Origin: Sporosarcina sp. Marseille-Q4063
GTDB lineage: Bacteria; Bacillota; Bacilli; Bacillales_A; Planococcaceae
Direction: 5' to 3'
Assembly (NCBI RefSeq): GCF_018309085.1
Contig: NZ_CP070502.1
Coordinates: 372,001 to 436,000 of the forward strand
DNA length: 64,000 nt
The notes beneath the pieces were generated by a model. It had not been told where the DNA came from. It saw nothing but the letters and a program-made list of their open reading frames with translations, and searched no databases. Made by a program: the position numbers and the translations under genes. Positions within the stretch are counted from its first letter, which is position 1; each line of letters starts with the position of its first letter. Below, one piece after another: positions 18,541 through 27,166 of this stretch.

Positions 18541-18593
18541 TAAAAATAAAAAGCGATTCTCTTAAGCCTATTATGCTCGGCTCAGAGAATCGC
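18541..18593 (-). terminator. terminator of the CAP-domain gene
   Basis: The 9-bp stem GCGATTCTC/GAGAATCGC has an internal GAGCC/GGCT extension and is followed on the minus strand by TTTTTATTTTT. Confidence 0.85.
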
Positions 18594-18611
18594 ATTTTCA
18601 AAGTTTATATT

Positions 18612-19502
18612 TTATTTTGTAATAAATTGTTGTGTCCAGTAGTTACCGTTTGACTCATATCCGATTCCGATATGAGTAAAGCCAGGCTTTAAAATGTTTT
18701 CTCTATGTCCTGGAGAATCCATCCAAGCTTTCACGACTTCTTCAGGTGAACGTTGACCCGCTGCAATATTTTCTCCCGCTGCGCTATATGATACTCCGAA
18801 CTGTTTCATTTGATCAAACGGAGAACCGTATGTTGGGCTTGTATGTGAGAAATAATTATTTGATGACATATCTTTTGATTTTGCACGAGCTGAATCCATT
18901 AATTTACTATCTGATTGTAATGGTTTAAGGCCTGCTTTTTGTCTTTCAGCATTCGTTAAATCAATTACTTGTTTTTCAATTGCTGAAACTGAAGCGTTTG
19001 GTGCAGCCTCAACTGGTTTAGCAGGTTTTTCTGGTGTTGGTGCTGGTGTAGTTGGTGCAGGTGCTGGCTTAGCCTCTGGAGCTGGTTTAGCTTCTGGAGC
19101 TGGCTTAGCCTCCGGTGCTGGCTTAGCTTCTGGTGTTGGCTTAGCCTCTGGTGCTGGTTTAGCCTCTGGAGCCGGCTTAGCTTCTGGTGCTGGTTTAGCT
19201 TCTGGAGCTGGTTTAGCTTCCGGTACTGGCTTAGCCTCTGGAGCTGGCTTGGAATTAGTAGTCTTTGCTACCTCCAAATATTTTGCGAAACTTTTCATCA
19301 AATCTTCTTGAAGAGCTTGAAAATCGTTCTTTTTCAGTTTCATATTACTGAAATCAAACGTTTTGCCCTCCCAATCTACACAATTAACATACTGTACTTT
19401 TTGCACCTGTACATTATTATTTGAATATGAAGCTTCTACACTGTTGTTGTTCGGCAGTAAGAGCGCCGAACCGAGTAAGATGATCGCTATCGATTTTTTC
19501 AT
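18612..19502 (-). CDS. secreted CAP-domain (SCP/YkwD-like) protein with Pro-rich repeat linker
   Basis: The 296-aa protein has a signal peptide (cleavage expected after about VEAS, residue 25) and a short N-terminal region. Ten hexapeptide repeats of the KPAPEA type follow (residues 85-144), then a Pro-rich tail and a C-terminal CAP domain (about 176-296). The CAP domain shows LTNAERQKAGL, NYFSHTSPTYGSPFDQM and HRENIL. Bacterial CAP proteins of this kind (YkwD) are extracellular and of uncertain function, some being linked to the spore or wall. The linker probably spans the cell wall. GGGAGGAG precedes ATG. It is monocistronic. Confidence 0.92.
   Translation of the reverse strand: MKKSIAIILLGSALLLPNNNSVEASYSNNNVQVQKVQYVNCVDWEGKTFDFSNMKLKKNDFQALQEDLMKSFAKYLEVAKTTNSKPAPEAKPVPEAKPAPEAKPAPEAKPAPEAKPAPEAKPTPEAKPAPEAKPAPEAKPAPEAKPAPAPTTPAPTPEKPAKPVEAAPNASVSAIEKQVIDLTNAERQKAGLKPLQSDSKLMDSARAKSKDMSSNNYFSHTSPTYGSPFDQMKQFGVSYSAAGENIAAGQRSPEEVVKAWMDSPGHRENILKPGFTHIGIGYESNGNYWTQQFITK
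19071..19250 (-). repeat. ten 18-bp tandem repeats coding KPxPEA
   Basis: Ten in-frame 18-base units encode KPAPEA, with single variants KPVPEA and KPTPEA. Third positions vary between units (gct/gcc/gca, gga/ggt), so the array is old enough to have drifted, yet slippage in whole codon units remains possible. Confidence 0.9.
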
Positions 19503-19687
19503 CTCTTAACTCCTCCCTTCGCAATCTATCATAACGTCTATGAGATTGAGAATTTCGGAATTTATTACCAGTAAAACCAGACAAAGCATAAATACGCTCG
19601 CAATGGGAAAAGTATTTGCGGCAATTGGATACTTTTGGAGAACTATGATTTTATTACTACTATTTTCGGGTTGACTACCTCAGTATT

Positions 19688-20584
19688 TTACTGAATTTTA
19701 TAGTCTATCTCTTCAATTCCTTCACCAATTATTACTAGTCTAGGATCCATTTTCACATATTCCGGCATCCAATTCACCATTCCATATGCATATTGAAATA
19801 AATAAGGATTTTTCGTTCCTACTACAGGGACGAACCCTTTCATGCGATAAACTGTATCCGGTAAAGATTTCACCCAGTTTTCAAACTCATCCATTTTCAC
19901 GCTTTCAGAAAAAGTAATTAGTTTTGAAGAAAGCGGAAGTCCTGCCCCGGAAATCACAGCTTCTGAAGTTCTGTTTTTCTTTGGTTGAAGAACTCCTTCT
20001 ATATATGAAAAGCCTAGTTTTGCATTTACGGTTTGAATAATGGGCGCGGAACTATTAAAGTTAGACAACTCCAGTGAGACCGTTGCAAGTTCATCAGCAG
20101 TTAATAAGTCTGTTTTATTCGCCAATAACATGTGTGCGTGTTTGATCTGCTCCATATAAAGAGCACGTATTCTTGGTGATAATGTGTCCCGGTTAAGCCA
20201 AAGTTTGCTGTCGACGACTGTTACAATCCCTTTAACTTGTAGTCGATCTGCAAATAACGGGGAATAAACCGCGTCAAGCGCTTCCACAGGATGAGCGGCT
20301 CCCGTTGTTTCAATAAGAATGACATCGATATGGTCATTTTCTTCTAATAGCCCCTGAAGCTGTGCCTCTGTCTTCTCCGCGCCCGAACAGCATATACAAC
20401 CATCCAGTAATTCTTTCAACGGAACATCGCCTTCAATGGCGTTCGAATCCACTTTTAAATTTCCAAATTCATTCATAAAGACTGCAGGCGTTTTTCCTGC
20501 TGCTTTTAATTCTTGAATAACATTTAATAATAGAGACGTTTTTCCACTTCCAAGAAACCCGCTAAATAAATAAACATCAATCAT
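19688..20584 (-). CDS. CobW/COG0523 family GTP-binding metallochaperone
   Basis: The 298-aa protein has Walker A SGFLGSGKT (residues 8-16), the metal-binding CxCC motif as DGCICC (Cys 63, 65, 66), IETTGAAHP, and the guanine motif NKTD. COG0523 proteins deliver zinc or another metal to client enzymes at the expense of GTP; in Bacilli YciC is the zinc-regulated example. The C-terminal CobW domain is complete. ATG at 20584 has GAGGTG 7 bases upstream. No Zur box was recognised, so the metal is open. Confidence 0.88.
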   Translation of the reverse strand: MIDVYLFSGFLGSGKTSLLLNVIQELKAAGKTPAVFMNEFGNLKVDSNAIEGDVPLKELLDGCICCSGAEKTEAQLQGLLEENDHIDVILIETTGAAHPVEALDAVYSPLFADRLQVKGIVTVVDSKLWLNRDTLSPRIRALYMEQIKHAHMLLANKTDLLTADELATVSLELSNFNSSAPIIQTVNAKLGFSYIEGVLQPKKNRTSEAVISGAGLPLSSKLITFSESVKMDEFENWVKSLPDTVYRMKGFVPVVGTKNPYLFQYAYGMVNWMPEYVKMDPRLVIIGEGIEEIDYKIQ

Positions 20585-20611
20585 AACTTTCACCTCAGTT
20601 TAATAATTACG

Positions 20612-20646
20612 AAAGCGCCCATCCCTGATTAGGAAGGACGCTTTTT
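20612..20646 (-). terminator. possible terminator after the CtpA-like gene
   Basis: A 9-bp stem AAAGCGTCC/GGGCGCTTT with one G-T pair lies 15 bases after the protease stop. The T tract is weak on the minus strand (CTTTCGTAATT). Confidence 0.55.
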
Positions 20647-20660
20647 CTGTTCGCTAACCT

Positions 20661-22184
20661 TTATTTGGCTAGTTTGTCTAGTAATAATTCTTTCGCTTTC
20701 AATAACTGCGGATCATCTTCTTCGATTTTAGTCCGTAACTTTTCCATCAGGCCAACAGTAGAATCGCCGGCAAGAATTCCCGAAGGTTCAATATCGAGAT
20801 CTTTTTGTAATTCGATTACAGCCTCTTCGGTCTCTTTATCGAATAACCCGTCTACCTCACCAGGATTATAACCAACCGCTTTCAGCATTTCTTCGGCAGT
20901 TTTAACCGTTGAAGATAGCAAGCCTTCTTTCATTTCATCACTTGGATTTAAATACGGCAACATCGCATATGAAGGATAAGAAACTTCAAAGTCCGGCTTT
21001 ATGCCTTTTTCATGAATCCAATTACCATCCGGCGTGAGCCATTTCGCCGTTGTGATTTTAAGATTTGATCCATCATCTAAATCTTTCGGGGATTGAACAG
21101 TTCCCTTACCAAATGTTGTAACGCCAACTAGCGGAATTCCTGAAGACTCGCTTAATGCGGCCGCAAGAATTTCAGAAGCCGATGCACTGCCATCATCAAT
21201 TAAAACTGAAACAGGCACCTTAACTTTTCGACCGTTAGTTGCTTGATAAACTTCAGCATTTTTACCTTTTTCTTTTGATTGCAGTAAGTTTTTACCCTTT
21301 TCTACAAATAAATCCGAAATTTCTAATGCGCCATTAAGTATTCCACCTGGATTTTGACGAACATCGACCACCAAACCTGCCATTCCGTCTTTCTCCATAC
21401 TATCAAGGGCTGTCAGCAACTCTTTATACGTGCCCATTGAAAAGCTTGTAATTCTTACATACCCTATTTTATCGGAATCCATTTCATAATAAACCGTTTC
21501 AATCGGAATGACGTCACGAATAATTTTAACTTCAATTGGTTCATCCGTTCCTGCTCGGTTTACTGTGAGTGTAACTGGAGTTCCCTTTTCACCTCGTATA
21601 AGTAGCACTGCTTCTGATGAAGACATACCTTGAATGCTTTTACCATCAACTGCAGTAATCATATCTTTAGGTAACAAACCAGCTCGTTCTGCAGGAGAAT
21701 TTTTAATTGGGGAAACAACAGCTATATATCCGTCCTGTTCCTGGATTTCTGCCCCGATTCCTTCAAAACTTGAAGAAATGCTTTCATTCAATTGACGAGC
21801 TTCATCTTCATTCAAATAATCTGAGTAGGGATCACCTAGTGCGTCGACCATCCCATTAATCGCGCCATCAATTACCTCAGACTCATCTATATCCTGAAAG
21901 TAATCATTTTTCAAGTTGTCGTAGGCTTCATACAATTTGTTGAATTCTTGTCTATCTGTACCTTGTTGCGGCGGCTTGACAACTTCGACAACCTTATCAT
22001 CGCCAACGGTCAAAATGAAAAACGTGATTCCGGCGGTAATCAGAATCAGGCTAAAAATAAGCATTACGAAGGAAAATGGTTTTAATTGAATCGAACGAGT
22101 TCCCGGCTTGTCAGGAACAGGTGCAAACTCGGAATCATTTTCATCATCGTTATGATTTTTATACTCTTTCTCTTTTTCGTCCAT
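20661..22184 (-). CDS. CtpA/CtpB-like S41 carboxy-terminal processing protease
   Basis: The 507-aa protein has one N-terminal membrane anchor (about residues 30-55) and a PDZ domain (about 110-200). The S41 peptidase core carries catalytic Ser in DGSASASE (near 333) and the Lys in GKGTVQ (near 358). A C-terminal peptidoglycan-binding domain (YNPGEVDGLFDKETEEAV) completes it. It would cut proteins outside the membrane. In Bacillus, CtpB acts in sporulation signalling and CtpA has a vegetative role; which one this is cannot be decided. The ATG at 22184 has GGGGG upstream. The frame from 22205 is rejected because it crosses that site. Confidence 0.93.
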   Translation of the reverse strand: MDEKEKEYKNHNDDENDSEFAPVPDKPGTRSIQLKPFSFVMLIFSLILITAGITFFILTVGDDKVVEVVKPPQQGTDRQEFNKLYEAYDNLKNDYFQDIDESEVIDGAINGMVDALGDPYSDYLNEDEARQLNESISSSFEGIGAEIQEQDGYIAVVSPIKNSPAERAGLLPKDMITAVDGKSIQGMSSSEAVLLIRGEKGTPVTLTVNRAGTDEPIEVKIIRDVIPIETVYYEMDSDKIGYVRITSFSMGTYKELLTALDSMEKDGMAGLVVDVRQNPGGILNGALEISDLFVEKGKNLLQSKEKGKNAEVYQATNGRKVKVPVSVLIDDGSASASEILAAALSESSGIPLVGVTTFGKGTVQSPKDLDDGSNLKITTAKWLTPDGNWIHEKGIKPDFEVSYPSYAMLPYLNPSDEMKEGLLSSTVKTAEEMLKAVGYNPGEVDGLFDKETEEAVIELQKDLDIEPSGILAGDSTVGLMEKLRTKIEEDDPQLLKAKELLLDKLAK

Positions 22185-22226
22185 CCTATTCCCCCACTTT
22201 CCCAAAAAGTGAAATGCAAATAAGTT

Positions 22227-22256
22227 AAAAAGACCGCATTCAAATGAGCGGTCTTT
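22227..22256 (-). terminator. terminator of deoD
   Basis: A 9-bp stem AAAGACCGC/GCGGTCTTT lies 6 bases after the deoD stop, and its 3' arm extends into four T on the minus strand. Confidence 0.85.
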
Positions 22257-22262
22257 ATCAAC

Positions 22263-22967
22263 TTACTTTTGTATAGCAGCATCCAACGCGACAACAATCA
22301 TATCATTGAATGTTAGTTGACGTTCTTCAGCAGATGTAACTTCACCCGTTAAAATATGATCACTTACCGTAAGAATCGTAAGCGCTTTTCGGCCGAATTT
22401 AGCGGCTAGTGTATAAAGCGCCGATGCTTCCATTTCTACTGCAAGAACCCCGTATTGGGCTAGTTGTTCATGATTTGAAAACTCATTATAAAATAGATCT
22501 TCCGTGAATACATTCCCGACACGTAAATTTAAACCTTTTTCAACACCCGCATTATAAGCTTTCGTTAAAAGGTCAAAATTAGCAATCGGAGCGAACTTAA
22601 TTTTGTCGAAAATAATGTCATTCATATTTGAGTTTGATGTCGCGCCTTGAGCAATGATGACATCTCGGAGTTTCACATCTTTTTGGATGGCTCCGCATGT
22701 CCCGACACGTATTAAATTTTGAACGTTGTATTCTTGCATGAGTTCTGTAACGTAAATTGAGATAGAAGGCACGCCCATACCAGTTCCTTGAACGGAAATT
22801 CGTTCCCCTTTATAGGTTCCCGTATAACCAAACATATTTCGAACATCGTTATATTGTGTAACATCTTCTAAAAACGTATCCGCGATATATTTGGCACGAA
22901 GTGGATCACCTGGTAATAAAACGGTTTCAGCAATTGCGCCTTTTTCAGCATTAATATGTATACTCAT
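22263..22967 (-). CDS. deoD: purine-nucleoside phosphorylase, DeoD type
   Basis: This cytoplasmic enzyme cleaves purine (deoxy)nucleosides with phosphate to the base and (deoxy)ribose-1-phosphate for purine salvage. The 234-aa protein has the normal length and motifs: [22 protein letters not shown] broken by no gaps, the phosphate site [15 protein letters not shown] and the catalytic Asp in TVSDHI. The start ATG has GAGGG about 10 bases upstream. It ends at its own terminator. Confidence 0.96.
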   Translation of the reverse strand: MSIHINAEKGAIAETVLLPGDPLRAKYIADTFLEDVTQYNDVRNMFGYTGTYKGERISVQGTGMGVPSISIYVTELMQEYNVQNLIRVGTCGAIQKDVKLRDVIIAQGATSNSNMNDIIFDKIKFAPIANFDLLTKAYNAGVEKGLNLRVGNVFTEDLFYNEFSNHEQLAQYGVLAVEMEASALYTLAAKFGRKALTILTVSDHILTGEVTSAEERQLTFNDMIVVALDAAIQK

Positions 22968-23067
22968 TAATTTTTTCCCTCACTTTCAAATTCTCTTGTT
23001 TAATCATACAATTATTGGTCGCTAGATGCAAAGAAGTATATAGTCATTCTTCCTTCATAGTTTGCAC

Positions 23068-23298
23068 TTAAACAGATGGATTAACCCGGTCTATATAAAC
23101 ATTATATATTTCATCAAAGACGATTGGACGCATTTCTTCATCGGCTTTTTCTTCGATATACCGAGATAGTGGGTCGTATTTAGTTTCTTCTTTAGGAAAG
23201 CTCAGGTCATTAAACATGCCTTCTGCGAAAACGGCTTTCTCATCATTTTTCCCGCCGCCGCGATACGATAATGCAAACTGATAAAATGTTCGATTCAT
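23068..23298 (-). CDS. yozE: YozE family (UPF0346) small protein
   Basis: The 76-aa protein matches the YozE SAM-like fold: MNRTFYQFALSYRG opening, a middle FAEGMFNDLSFPKEETKYD and a C-terminal FDEIYNVYID. The function is unknown; the fold is a small helical bundle. AAGGAG precedes the ATG. It is 18 bases downstream of msrB on the same strand, so it is probably co-transcribed with the msr genes, as in B. subtilis where yozE lies near this locus. Confidence 0.88.
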   Translation of the reverse strand: MNRTFYQFALSYRGGGKNDEKAVFAEGMFNDLSFPKEETKYDPLSRYIEEKADEEMRPIVFDEIYNVYIDRVNPSV

Positions 23299-23316
23299 GT
23301 CTTAAACTCCTTATAG

Positions 23317-23742
23317 TTACGATTGAAATAATTTACTATACTCTCCGTAGCCTTCCTTTTCCAAGTCAGTTAGCGGAACAAATCGCATTGCTGCTGAGTT
23401 GATGCAGTAACGAAGCCCGTCTGGTCCTGGACCATCAGGAAAAACATGCCCCAAATGAGAGTCGGCCGTTTTACTTCTTACTTCAGTTCGTCGCATGCCA
23501 TGACTATCATCAAAGTGCTCGCTTACCTCTTGTTCCTCAATGGGTTTTGTAAAGCTTGGCCATCCACAACCAGCATCATATTTGTCTTTGGAGCTGAACA
23601 AGGGTTTTCCGGAAACAATGTCAACGTAAATTCCTTCTTCATAATGATTATCGTATTCATTGCGGAAAGGCTGTTCCGTTCCGTTTTCTTGAGTTACATG
23701 ATATTGAATATCGGTCAATCTCTTCTTTAAATCCTCACTCAT
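23317..23742 (-). CDS. msrB: peptide-methionine (R)-S-oxide reductase
   Basis: This enzyme reduces methionine-R-sulfoxide in proteins with thioredoxin as donor. The 141-aa protein has GCGWPSF (57-63 region), [11 protein letters not shown] and the catalytic Cys 113 in [11 protein letters not shown]. The two CxxC zinc motifs of some relatives are absent, as in B. subtilis MsrB. The ATG at 23742 has GGAGGG upstream and overlaps the msrA stop by one base (TAATG). The two enzymes are therefore made in step. Confidence 0.96.
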   Translation of the reverse strand: MSEDLKKRLTDIQYHVTQENGTEQPFRNEYDNHYEEGIYVDIVSGKPLFSSKDKYDAGCGWPSFTKPIEEQEVSEHFDDSHGMRRTEVRSKTADSHLGHVFPDGPGPDGLRYCINSAAMRFVPLTDLEKEGYGEYSKLFQS

Positions 23743-24269
23743 TAATCTTCCCTCCAATGATCACTCTTAAATTGTTCTCTACCTGATCCAATTGAATATC
23801 TTTTATAATGCGCCGGATTTTTCAAGTAATAATTTTGATGGCCTTCCTCGGCAGGATAAAAAGTTTTTGCAGGTAAAATCTTTGTGGCAATATGCTTGTC
23901 GAACTTCCCTGATGCTTCAAGTTCCTTTTTTGATTCCTCGGCGAGAAGTCTTTGTTCTTCAGAGTGTGTAAATATCACGGTTTCATAGGATTCGCCGCGG
24001 TCAAAAAATTGTCCGCCCGAATCGGTTGGATCGATTTGGCGCCAAAAGATCGATAATAATTCTTCATAGGAGATGAGATCCTTATTAAACTTTATTTGTA
24101 CTGCTTCACGGTGGCCGGTTGTATTTGTACAAACGAGTTCATACGACGGGTTTTCTACATCGCCACCTGTATAGCCAGAAATTACGGATTCGACCCCTTC
24201 GTACCGGTCAAAAGGTTTGACCATGCACCAAAAACAACCACCCGCGAATGTTGCAAAAGCTTCGGACAT
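23742..24269 (-). CDS. msrA: peptide-methionine (S)-S-oxide reductase
   Basis: This enzyme reduces methionine-S-sulfoxide. The 175-aa protein has the catalytic motif GCFWC (Cys 12 nucleophile; Met replaces the usual W/S after the second Cys) and the conserved SGYTGG and GHREAVQI blocks. EEGHQNYY near the C-terminus also fits. The ATG at 24269 has GGGAGG upstream; a longer frame from 24287 is not supported. It is coupled to msrB. The pair defends against oxidised methionine, alongside brxA and katA elsewhere in the window. Confidence 0.96.
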   Translation of the reverse strand: MSEAFATFAGGCFWCMVKPFDRYEGVESVISGYTGGDVENPSYELVCTNTTGHREAVQIKFNKDLISYEELLSIFWRQIDPTDSGGQFFDRGESYETVIFTHSEEQRLLAEESKKELEASGKFDKHIATKILPAKTFYPAEEGHQNYYLKNPAHYKRYSIGSGREQFKSDHWRED

Positions 24270-24283
24270 GCAATTACCTCCCT

Positions 24284-24856
24284 TCATTTAGGAATCGTTA
24301 TTTCAAGAATAATTTCATCTTTGTCAAGATTAAATTCTTTCGCCCGCACTTGTAAGTCGCCTGAAATAGGCAATGCTCTTAAATCTATAAATAATTCTTC
24401 TTCTTTTGGACGTACAATCATCCATGGCGGCAAGTCGACTGAGTCTTTCAGAATCTTCAATACCGTTGCTGGTTGTATATTATACGTCCCAATTTCAAGT
24501 TTCGACTGTTTCAACGTTAGATTACCATCCTCACGAACAACTGGATCAAAATACATTTTAACAGGAAGCTTGTAGGAGAAAACAGTAAGTTCCGATAGCA
24601 GAATGATATCATCCTCAACCTTCATCGTTACCGGAAGTGGCTCCTTATTTATCGCTTTTTGTATATACGTATTAGCAATGCCTTCAAAATCTTTTTTCGT
24701 AGCCCTAACCGTTAAGTAGTTTGCTGCTTGAAATGTATCATCCGCCTCTGGAATGGGCGCGGAGTCTTCGTGAGTCCCAAGTAGAATAAATAAATACACA
24801 ACTGTCGCAATGATAATACCGGCTAGTCCAAAAAATGCGATTTTCCAAAGATTCAT
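24284..24856 (-). CDS. ypmS: YpmS family membrane-anchored protein (DUF2140)
   Basis: The 190-aa protein has one N-terminal membrane segment (about residues 5-27) and a beta-rich extracytoplasmic domain. That domain includes the YpmS markers ANTYIQKAINKEPLPV and KEFNLDKDEIILEI. The function is unknown. GGGAG precedes ATG. It sits 12 bases after ypmR and 14 bases before msrA, in the B. subtilis order, so one transcript is likely. The conserved neighbour YpmR suggests a joint role at the cell surface. Confidence 0.88.
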   Translation of the reverse strand: MNLWKIAFFGLAGIIIATVVYLFILLGTHEDSAPIPEADDTFQAANYLTVRATKKDFEGIANTYIQKAINKEPLPVTMKVEDDIILLSELTVFSYKLPVKMYFDPVVREDGNLTLKQSKLEIGTYNIQPATVLKILKDSVDLPPWMIVRPKEEELFIDLRALPISGDLQVRAKEFNLDKDEIILEITIPK

Positions 24857-24868
24857 TATATCAGCTCC

Positions 24869-25684
24869 CTACATGTCCAATTCCCCATCCGATAGTTGGA
24901 ATAACCCGCATTCATCAATTTTTTCGAGAAAACGATTTGTCATTTCCTCGTATCCTTTTGCATTCGGGTGGAAGAAATCGGTATGGTAAACCATATTCGA
25001 ATTAGAATTGAACAAATCAGTTACAGGTACGAAGCATGATTTTTCATCCAACTCGGTCTGAACTTCAATTGCATCGTTCCAATCGTTTAGTATTTCCTCA
25101 AAACCGGTTTCTTCATCCGTCACAATTGTAAATGGGTTATATAACCCGCCTACAATAATAATGGCATCTGAATTTAATGTTCTAATAATCGTAAATATTT
25201 CATTTAAACGACTGGTAAACTGTTCGAGTTCATCGTAGAAAGCTTCCTTTTTTAAATTGAATAAATCCCTTTTCACAACTTTCATTATGTCATTGCCGCC
25301 TATTGTAAATACAACAAAATCTGCATTTTTTATAGAGTTTCGCGTTTTCGGCTCTTCAAGTTGCTTTAAAAGTCGATCGCTTCTTCGGCCGCTTACCGCC
25401 AAATTCGTTACTTCGACTTCTTCAACACCTTGCCACTCAGTCATTGCATTGGTTAATCGTGCAAAATAACCGCCTCTTTTGAACTCATCACCAAGACCCA
25501 CTGTCAAAGAATCGCCAAGTCCTACAATATTGATATCTTTTAAAATGAACGTCCCCGGAATGTTCCACTCGTCAAACTCGGTATTCATTCTTTCCGCGAT
25601 AGGTTCGGTTGAAATGAACAAAGGTGATTTACAACCAGAAATGAATAATGAGAAGACCAATGACAGTATAATAATCCTTCTCAT
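24869..25684 (-). CDS. ypmR: YpmR family SGNH/GDSL lipoprotein hydrolase
   Basis: The 271-aa protein begins with a lipoprotein signal (lipobox FISGC, Cys 18). It has the SGNH hydrolase blocks in order: GLGDSLTVG (nucleophile Ser), the Gly block, IGGNDIM (Asn) and DFFHPNAKGYEEM (Asp and His). It should be an esterase or lipase on the outside of the membrane; the natural substrate is unknown. It heads the ypmR-ypmS-msrA-msrB-yozE set, 38 bases after degV. Confidence 0.92.
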   Translation of the reverse strand: MRRIIILSLVFSLFISGCKSPLFISTEPIAERMNTEFDEWNIPGTFILKDINIVGLGDSLTVGLGDEFKRGGYFARLTNAMTEWQGVEEVEVTNLAVSGRRSDRLLKQLEEPKTRNSIKNADFVVFTIGGNDIMKVVKRDLFNLKKEAFYDELEQFTSRLNEIFTIIRTLNSDAIIIVGGLYNPFTIVTDEETGFEEILNDWNDAIEVQTELDEKSCFVPVTDLFNSNSNMVYHTDFFHPNAKGYEEMTNRFLEKIDECGLFQLSDGELDM

Positions 25685-25722
25685 GCGTATAGTTCCCCAT
25701 TTCTTAATTAAAGAGTCACTTC

Positions 25723-26562
25723 TTAATCATAATAATACATGAAACCAATTGCGCCTTCACCAGTATGTGTACTGATTACTGGCGTCGTAAACGTTAGCCG
25801 GACATCTTTAATCCCAGTATCTTCAATCAGCTTTTTCAAAGGTTCGGCCATTACTAAGCTATTGGCATGAGAAATCCCGACACTCCGAATTATTTTGCCA
25901 GCCGTTTCTTCAGTAAATACTTTAAACAAATGAGAAATGACTTGGCGATGACTTCTTACTTGCGCCACAGGCGTATACACGCCATTTTGCAAAGTGGCGA
26001 TCGGTTTGATTTTTAATAATGAACCAATTAGTCCTCGACCCCGACCGATGCGTCCGCCTTTCACTAGATTATCTAATTTATCCACAACAACAAAAAGTGT
26101 CGTCTGTTTACGAACTTGTTCAACCCTTGCTACAATTTCTTCCATACTCTTTCCTTTAGCGGCCATTTTCGCGGCTTCTAATACTTGAAAAGATAATGCG
26201 TGTGAAATAAACATAGAATCGATTACAGTCACTTTAGCTTCTGACATTTCAGCTGCTGCTTCTGCCGACCTGACCGTTCCGCTCATGCCGCCAGTCATAT
26301 GAATCGATAGTATTTCGCATCCATCTTCTCCTAGACGTTCATAAAGATCTTTAAAAACTCCGACAGCAGGTTGTGAACTTTTTGGAAGTTCATTTGCGTT
26401 TTCCATTAATCCTAAAAAATCTTCAGGGTCTAAATTAACGCCATCAATATATGAATCATTATCAATTTGAATGGTTAATGGCACGACATGGATTCCATAT
26501 TTTAAAATCTCTTCTTCTGTTAAATCAGCAGTAGAGTCCGTCACAATATGAATTTTCTTCAT
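25723..26562 (-). CDS. DegV family fatty-acid-binding protein
   Basis: The 279-aa protein has the DegV signature HIVTDSTADL at its N-terminus and SIHMTGGMSGT in the middle, and ends with the family's THTGEGAIGFMYY. DegV/FakB proteins hold a fatty acid and present it to the kinase FakA for phosphorylation before entry into phospholipid. No fakA is in this window. GAGGCGG precedes ATG. It is probably the first gene before ypmR. A 13-bp palindrome lies about 60 bases upstream. Confidence 0.9.
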   Translation of the reverse strand: MKKIHIVTDSTADLTEEEILKYGIHVVPLTIQIDNDSYIDGVNLDPEDFLGLMENANELPKSSQPAVGVFKDLYERLGEDGCEILSIHMTGGMSGTVRSAEAAAEMSEAKVTVIDSMFISHALSFQVLEAAKMAAKGKSMEEIVARVEQVRKQTTLFVVVDKLDNLVKGGRIGRGRGLIGSLLKIKPIATLQNGVYTPVAQVRSHRQVISHLFKVFTEETAGKIIRSVGISHANSLVMAEPLKKLIEDTGIKDVRLTFTTPVISTHTGEGAIGFMYYYD

Positions 26563-26619
26563 AAAAACGCCGCCTCTTTCTAAATAGTAATAGTTCGAGT
26601 AATACTATCAATAATATTT

Positions 26620-26632
26620 TAGTAGTCTACTA
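26620..26632. promoter_or_regulatory. 13-bp palindrome between dfrA and degV
   Basis: TAGTAG and CTACTA flank one base in an A/T-rich intergenic gap, about 58 bases upstream of degV. It may be an operator for degV or part of a weak structure. No known regulator site was recognised. Confidence 0.3.
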
Positions 26633-26670
26633 TTTCTTATGCGAAAATTGCTTCATCGTATGACCAATTT

Positions 26671-27150
26671 TTATTTTTTATCAAAAATTTGGTATACAAA
26701 TGACGTCCCGTTCTTTGATATGATTTCTTCGGAATTGGACTTCAAGACCCACTCATCTTCATAAGATGGGAAAAAAGTATCGCCTTCGAATTCTTCTCGA
26801 ATTAATGTAATGTAAAGCCGGTCTGCAATATTCATTACCATATTAAAGATTTCAGCGCCGCCTATAATCATTACCTCCGGTGCATACGCTTTTGCCTTTT
26901 CAATACCCTCATTCAAATCATTGACCACGACAACGCCTTCAGCCGTATAGTTCGGATCTCTCGTAACAACAATGCTTAATCTTCCCGGCAACGGTCTTCC
27001 TATAGACTCATACGTTTTTCTGCCCATAACCATCGCTTTACCCATCGTCATTTTTTTGAAATACGCCAAGTCTTCCGGCAAATGCCAAGGTAATTCATTA
27101 TCTTTTCCAATCACCAGGTTGGGATCATGCGCAACTATTAACGAAATCAT
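26671..27150 (-). CDS. dfrA: dihydrofolate reductase
   Basis: This NADPH-dependent enzyme regenerates tetrahydrofolate, here beside the thymidylate synthase that oxidises it. The 159-aa protein has the usual length and motifs: VIGKDNELPWHLPEDL (active-site Trp and Glu), GRKTYESIGRPLPGR and the cofactor motif IIGGAEIF. The ATG at 27150 has AAGGAG 8 bases upstream; the frame from 27177 crosses the ribosome site. It lies 16 bases after thyA. Trimethoprim response cannot be read from sequence alone. Confidence 0.97.
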   Translation of the reverse strand: MISLIVAHDPNLVIGKDNELPWHLPEDLAYFKKMTMGKAMVMGRKTYESIGRPLPGRLSIVVTRDPNYTAEGVVVVNDLNEGIEKAKAYAPEVMIIGGAEIFNMVMNIADRLYITLIREEFEGDTFFPSYEDEWVLKSNSEEIISKNGTSFVYQIFDKK

Positions 27151-27166
27151 ATCAATTTCTCCTTCC

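Noticed and set aside
19071..19250. CRISPR-like direct repeats
   Set aside because: They are in-frame 18-bp codon repeats inside a CAP-domain gene with no spacers.
24096..24575. 159-residue plus-strand reading frame
   Set aside because: It is antisense to msrA and ypmS, both clear family members, and has no ribosome site.
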